This document shows, piece by piece, positions 15,165 through 15,945 of a stretch of DNA of 15,945 bases. Made by a program: the position numbers and the translations under genes. The first letter of the stretch is position 1. Every line of letters starts with the position of its first letter. The notes beneath the pieces were generated by a model. The model saw only the letters and a program-made list of their open reading frames with translations. It searched no databases and had not been told where the DNA came from. The stretch comes from Bacteroidota bacterium (GTDB taxonomy: Bacteria; Bacteroidota; Bacteroidia; Bacteroidales; CAJPTX01): the NCBI GenBank assembly GCA_002748015.1, contig PDRH01000127.1:1-15945 (forward strand), written 5' to 3'.

Positions 15165-15638
15165 ATGAAGGTAAGTAGCACAAGCGGGCTTTGCGAAAGT
15201 AAGAGTGCTGATATAGCGAAGAAACTAGAGGTTCTACTGGCTGATATGCAGATATTCTACACGAATATGCGTGGGTACCATTGGAACGTCAAGGGCCCTG
15301 CGTTCTACGATCTGCACAAGGCTTTTGAGGCCATATACACCGAGTACGCCGAGCATATTGACAGCGTCGCCGAGCGCATGGCCCAGCTAGACTATCCACC
15401 GACCCATAAGTTCAGCGATTACCTTAAGCTGAGCCACCTCAAGGAGGAGGAGAGCAATGTCGAGGGGCGCGTAATGGTAGAGAACGTCCTATCCGTCTAT
15501 GGCCACCTCATCAAGCATGAGCGCGAGATTATAGCCATGGCCGAAGAGGCTAAGGATTACGTCACGGCGAACCTGATGAATTCCCTCCTGGATGGCCAGG
15601 AGAAGGAAGTATGGATGATGACAGCCTACATGTCCTAG
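15165..15638 (+). CDS. dps: Dps family ferritin-like DNA-protection protein
   Basis: Dps forms a 12-subunit shell in the cytoplasm that oxidises Fe(II) with hydrogen peroxide and stores the iron, protecting DNA from oxidative damage. The 157-residue protein has the diagnostic pattern YHWNVKGPAFYDLHKAF followed by HIDSVAERM. The intersubunit ferroxidase ligands are present: His39, His51, Glu55, Asp66 and Glu70, matching the spacing of His51/His63/Asp67/Asp78/Glu82 in Escherichia coli Dps. The N-terminal tail is short with only a few lysines, so strong direct DNA binding is uncertain. AAAGGAA precedes the ATG. In Bacteroides dps responds to peroxide through OxyR; I could not identify an OxyR site with confidence here. 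It is convergent with hcp. Confidence 0.95.
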   Translation: MKVSSTSGLCESKSADIAKKLEVLLADMQIFYTNMRGYHWNVKGPAFYDLHKAFEAIYTEYAEHIDSVAERMAQLDYPPTHKFSDYLKLSHLKEEESNVEGRVMVENVLSVYGHLIKHEREIIAMAEEAKDYVTANLMNSLLDGQEKEVWMMTAYMS

Positions 15639-15650
15639 GGGGCGCATATC

Positions 15651-15687
15651 AAATGGAAGGGGGGGCTACTGCCCCCCCCTTCCATTT
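15651..15687. terminator. Bidirectional hairpin terminator between dps and hcp
   Basis: A perfect 15-bp stem pairs AAATGGAAGGGGGGG (15651-15665) with CCCCCCCTTCCATTT (15673-15687) around a 7-nt loop. The A/T-rich base gives a short T-run on both strands, as expected for a terminator serving two convergent genes. It lies 12 nt from the dps stop and 6 nt from the hcp stop. Confidence 0.85.
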
Positions 15688-15693
15688 ATAGCC

Positions 15694-15945
15694 CTAGGCC
15701 ACCAAGTCCGCCATATCCTTCTCCACCTCGCCCATCCCAGCCAGGCCGAAGTTGTCGATGAGCACCTTCGCCACGTTCGGCGAGAGGAAGCCCGGCAGCG
15801 TCGGCCCTACGTGTATGTTCTTTATGCCCAGGCTCAGCAGCGCCAGCAGCACTATCAGCGCCTTCTGCTCGTACCACGCAATGTTGTATACGATGGGTAG
15901 CTCGTTGATGTCCTCCAGCTCGAACACCTCCTTGAGCTTCAGCGC
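15694..15945 (-). CDS. hcp: Hybrid cluster protein / hydroxylamine reductase, C-terminal end (partial)
   Basis: The minus-strand frame is open from the right edge to a stop at 15694-15696, giving the last 83 residues of hybrid cluster protein (Hcp). The match rests on the highly conserved stretches NELPIVYNIAWYEQKA and VGPTLPGFLSPNVAKVLIDN. In this family the Glu and Lys of YEQK are ligands or neighbours of the hybrid iron-sulphur-oxygen cluster, and both are present. Hcp is linked to nitrosative stress; it reduces nitric oxide to nitrous oxide and hydroxylamine to ammonia in vitro. The N-terminal cysteines and the other cluster ligands lie outside the window, so the class cannot be judged. 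A GTG at 15927 is internal, not a start, because the family homology continues upstream of it. Confidence 0.9.
   Translation of the reverse strand, partial: ALKLKEVFELEDINELPIVYNIAWYEQKALIVLLALLSLGIKNIHVGPTLPGFLSPNVAKVLIDNFGLAGMGEVEKDMADLVA

Overview
The window looks like a chromosomal stretch of a GC-rich member of the Bacteroidales (Bacteroidota), probably a Porphyromonadaceae-like lineage. The evidence is a type IX secretion (T9SS) sorting domain on a giant surface protein, a Bacteroidota-type outer-membrane barrel with a carboxypeptidase-regulatory-like N-terminus, an AAA-ATPase-like/PD-(D/E)XK protein of a family abundant in this group, a short-epsilon ATP synthase, and repeated use of the Bacteroidota -7 promoter box TAnnTTTG in front of genes. 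Genus-level placement is inference.

Layout. Minus strand, 1-7239: the N-terminal end of a small protein cut by the left edge (possibly DUF5063); an AAA-ATPase-like/PD-(D/E)XK protein (169-1827); a 1433-residue secreted GLUG-repeat T9SS substrate (1952-6253) with a leader of about 220 nt holding a terminator-like hairpin; and a class II Fic protein (6517-7239). A compact divergent promoter region follows. Plus strand, 7383-15638: atpD and atpC closed by a hairpin terminator; a secreted alpha/beta-hydrolase-like protein that seems to have lost its nucleophile, running directly into radA; an outer-membrane beta-barrel protein; an array of four 42-bp tandem repeats; a second Fic protein with a C-terminal winged helix; and a Dps ferritin. 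The right edge holds the C-terminal end of hybrid cluster protein (hcp) on the minus strand, convergent with dps across a shared 15-bp hairpin.

How the parts relate. Most genes are housekeeping or stress functions in short transcription units: ATP synthesis (atpDC), recombination repair (radA), and oxidative and nitrosative protection (dps, hcp). The envelope is represented by the GLUG adhesin-like protein and the OMP barrel. Two Fic proteins, probably AMP-transferases held in check by their own inhibitory helix, lie about 7 kb apart. The ATP synthase locus contains only beta and epsilon; the other subunits must lie elsewhere.

The least explained element is the repeat array at 13753-13922. 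It has an exact 42-bp period, two alternating unit types, inverted repeats with compensatory base changes, and its last unit touches the promoter of the second fic gene. No classical mobile element, CRISPR array, tRNA or rRNA is visible.
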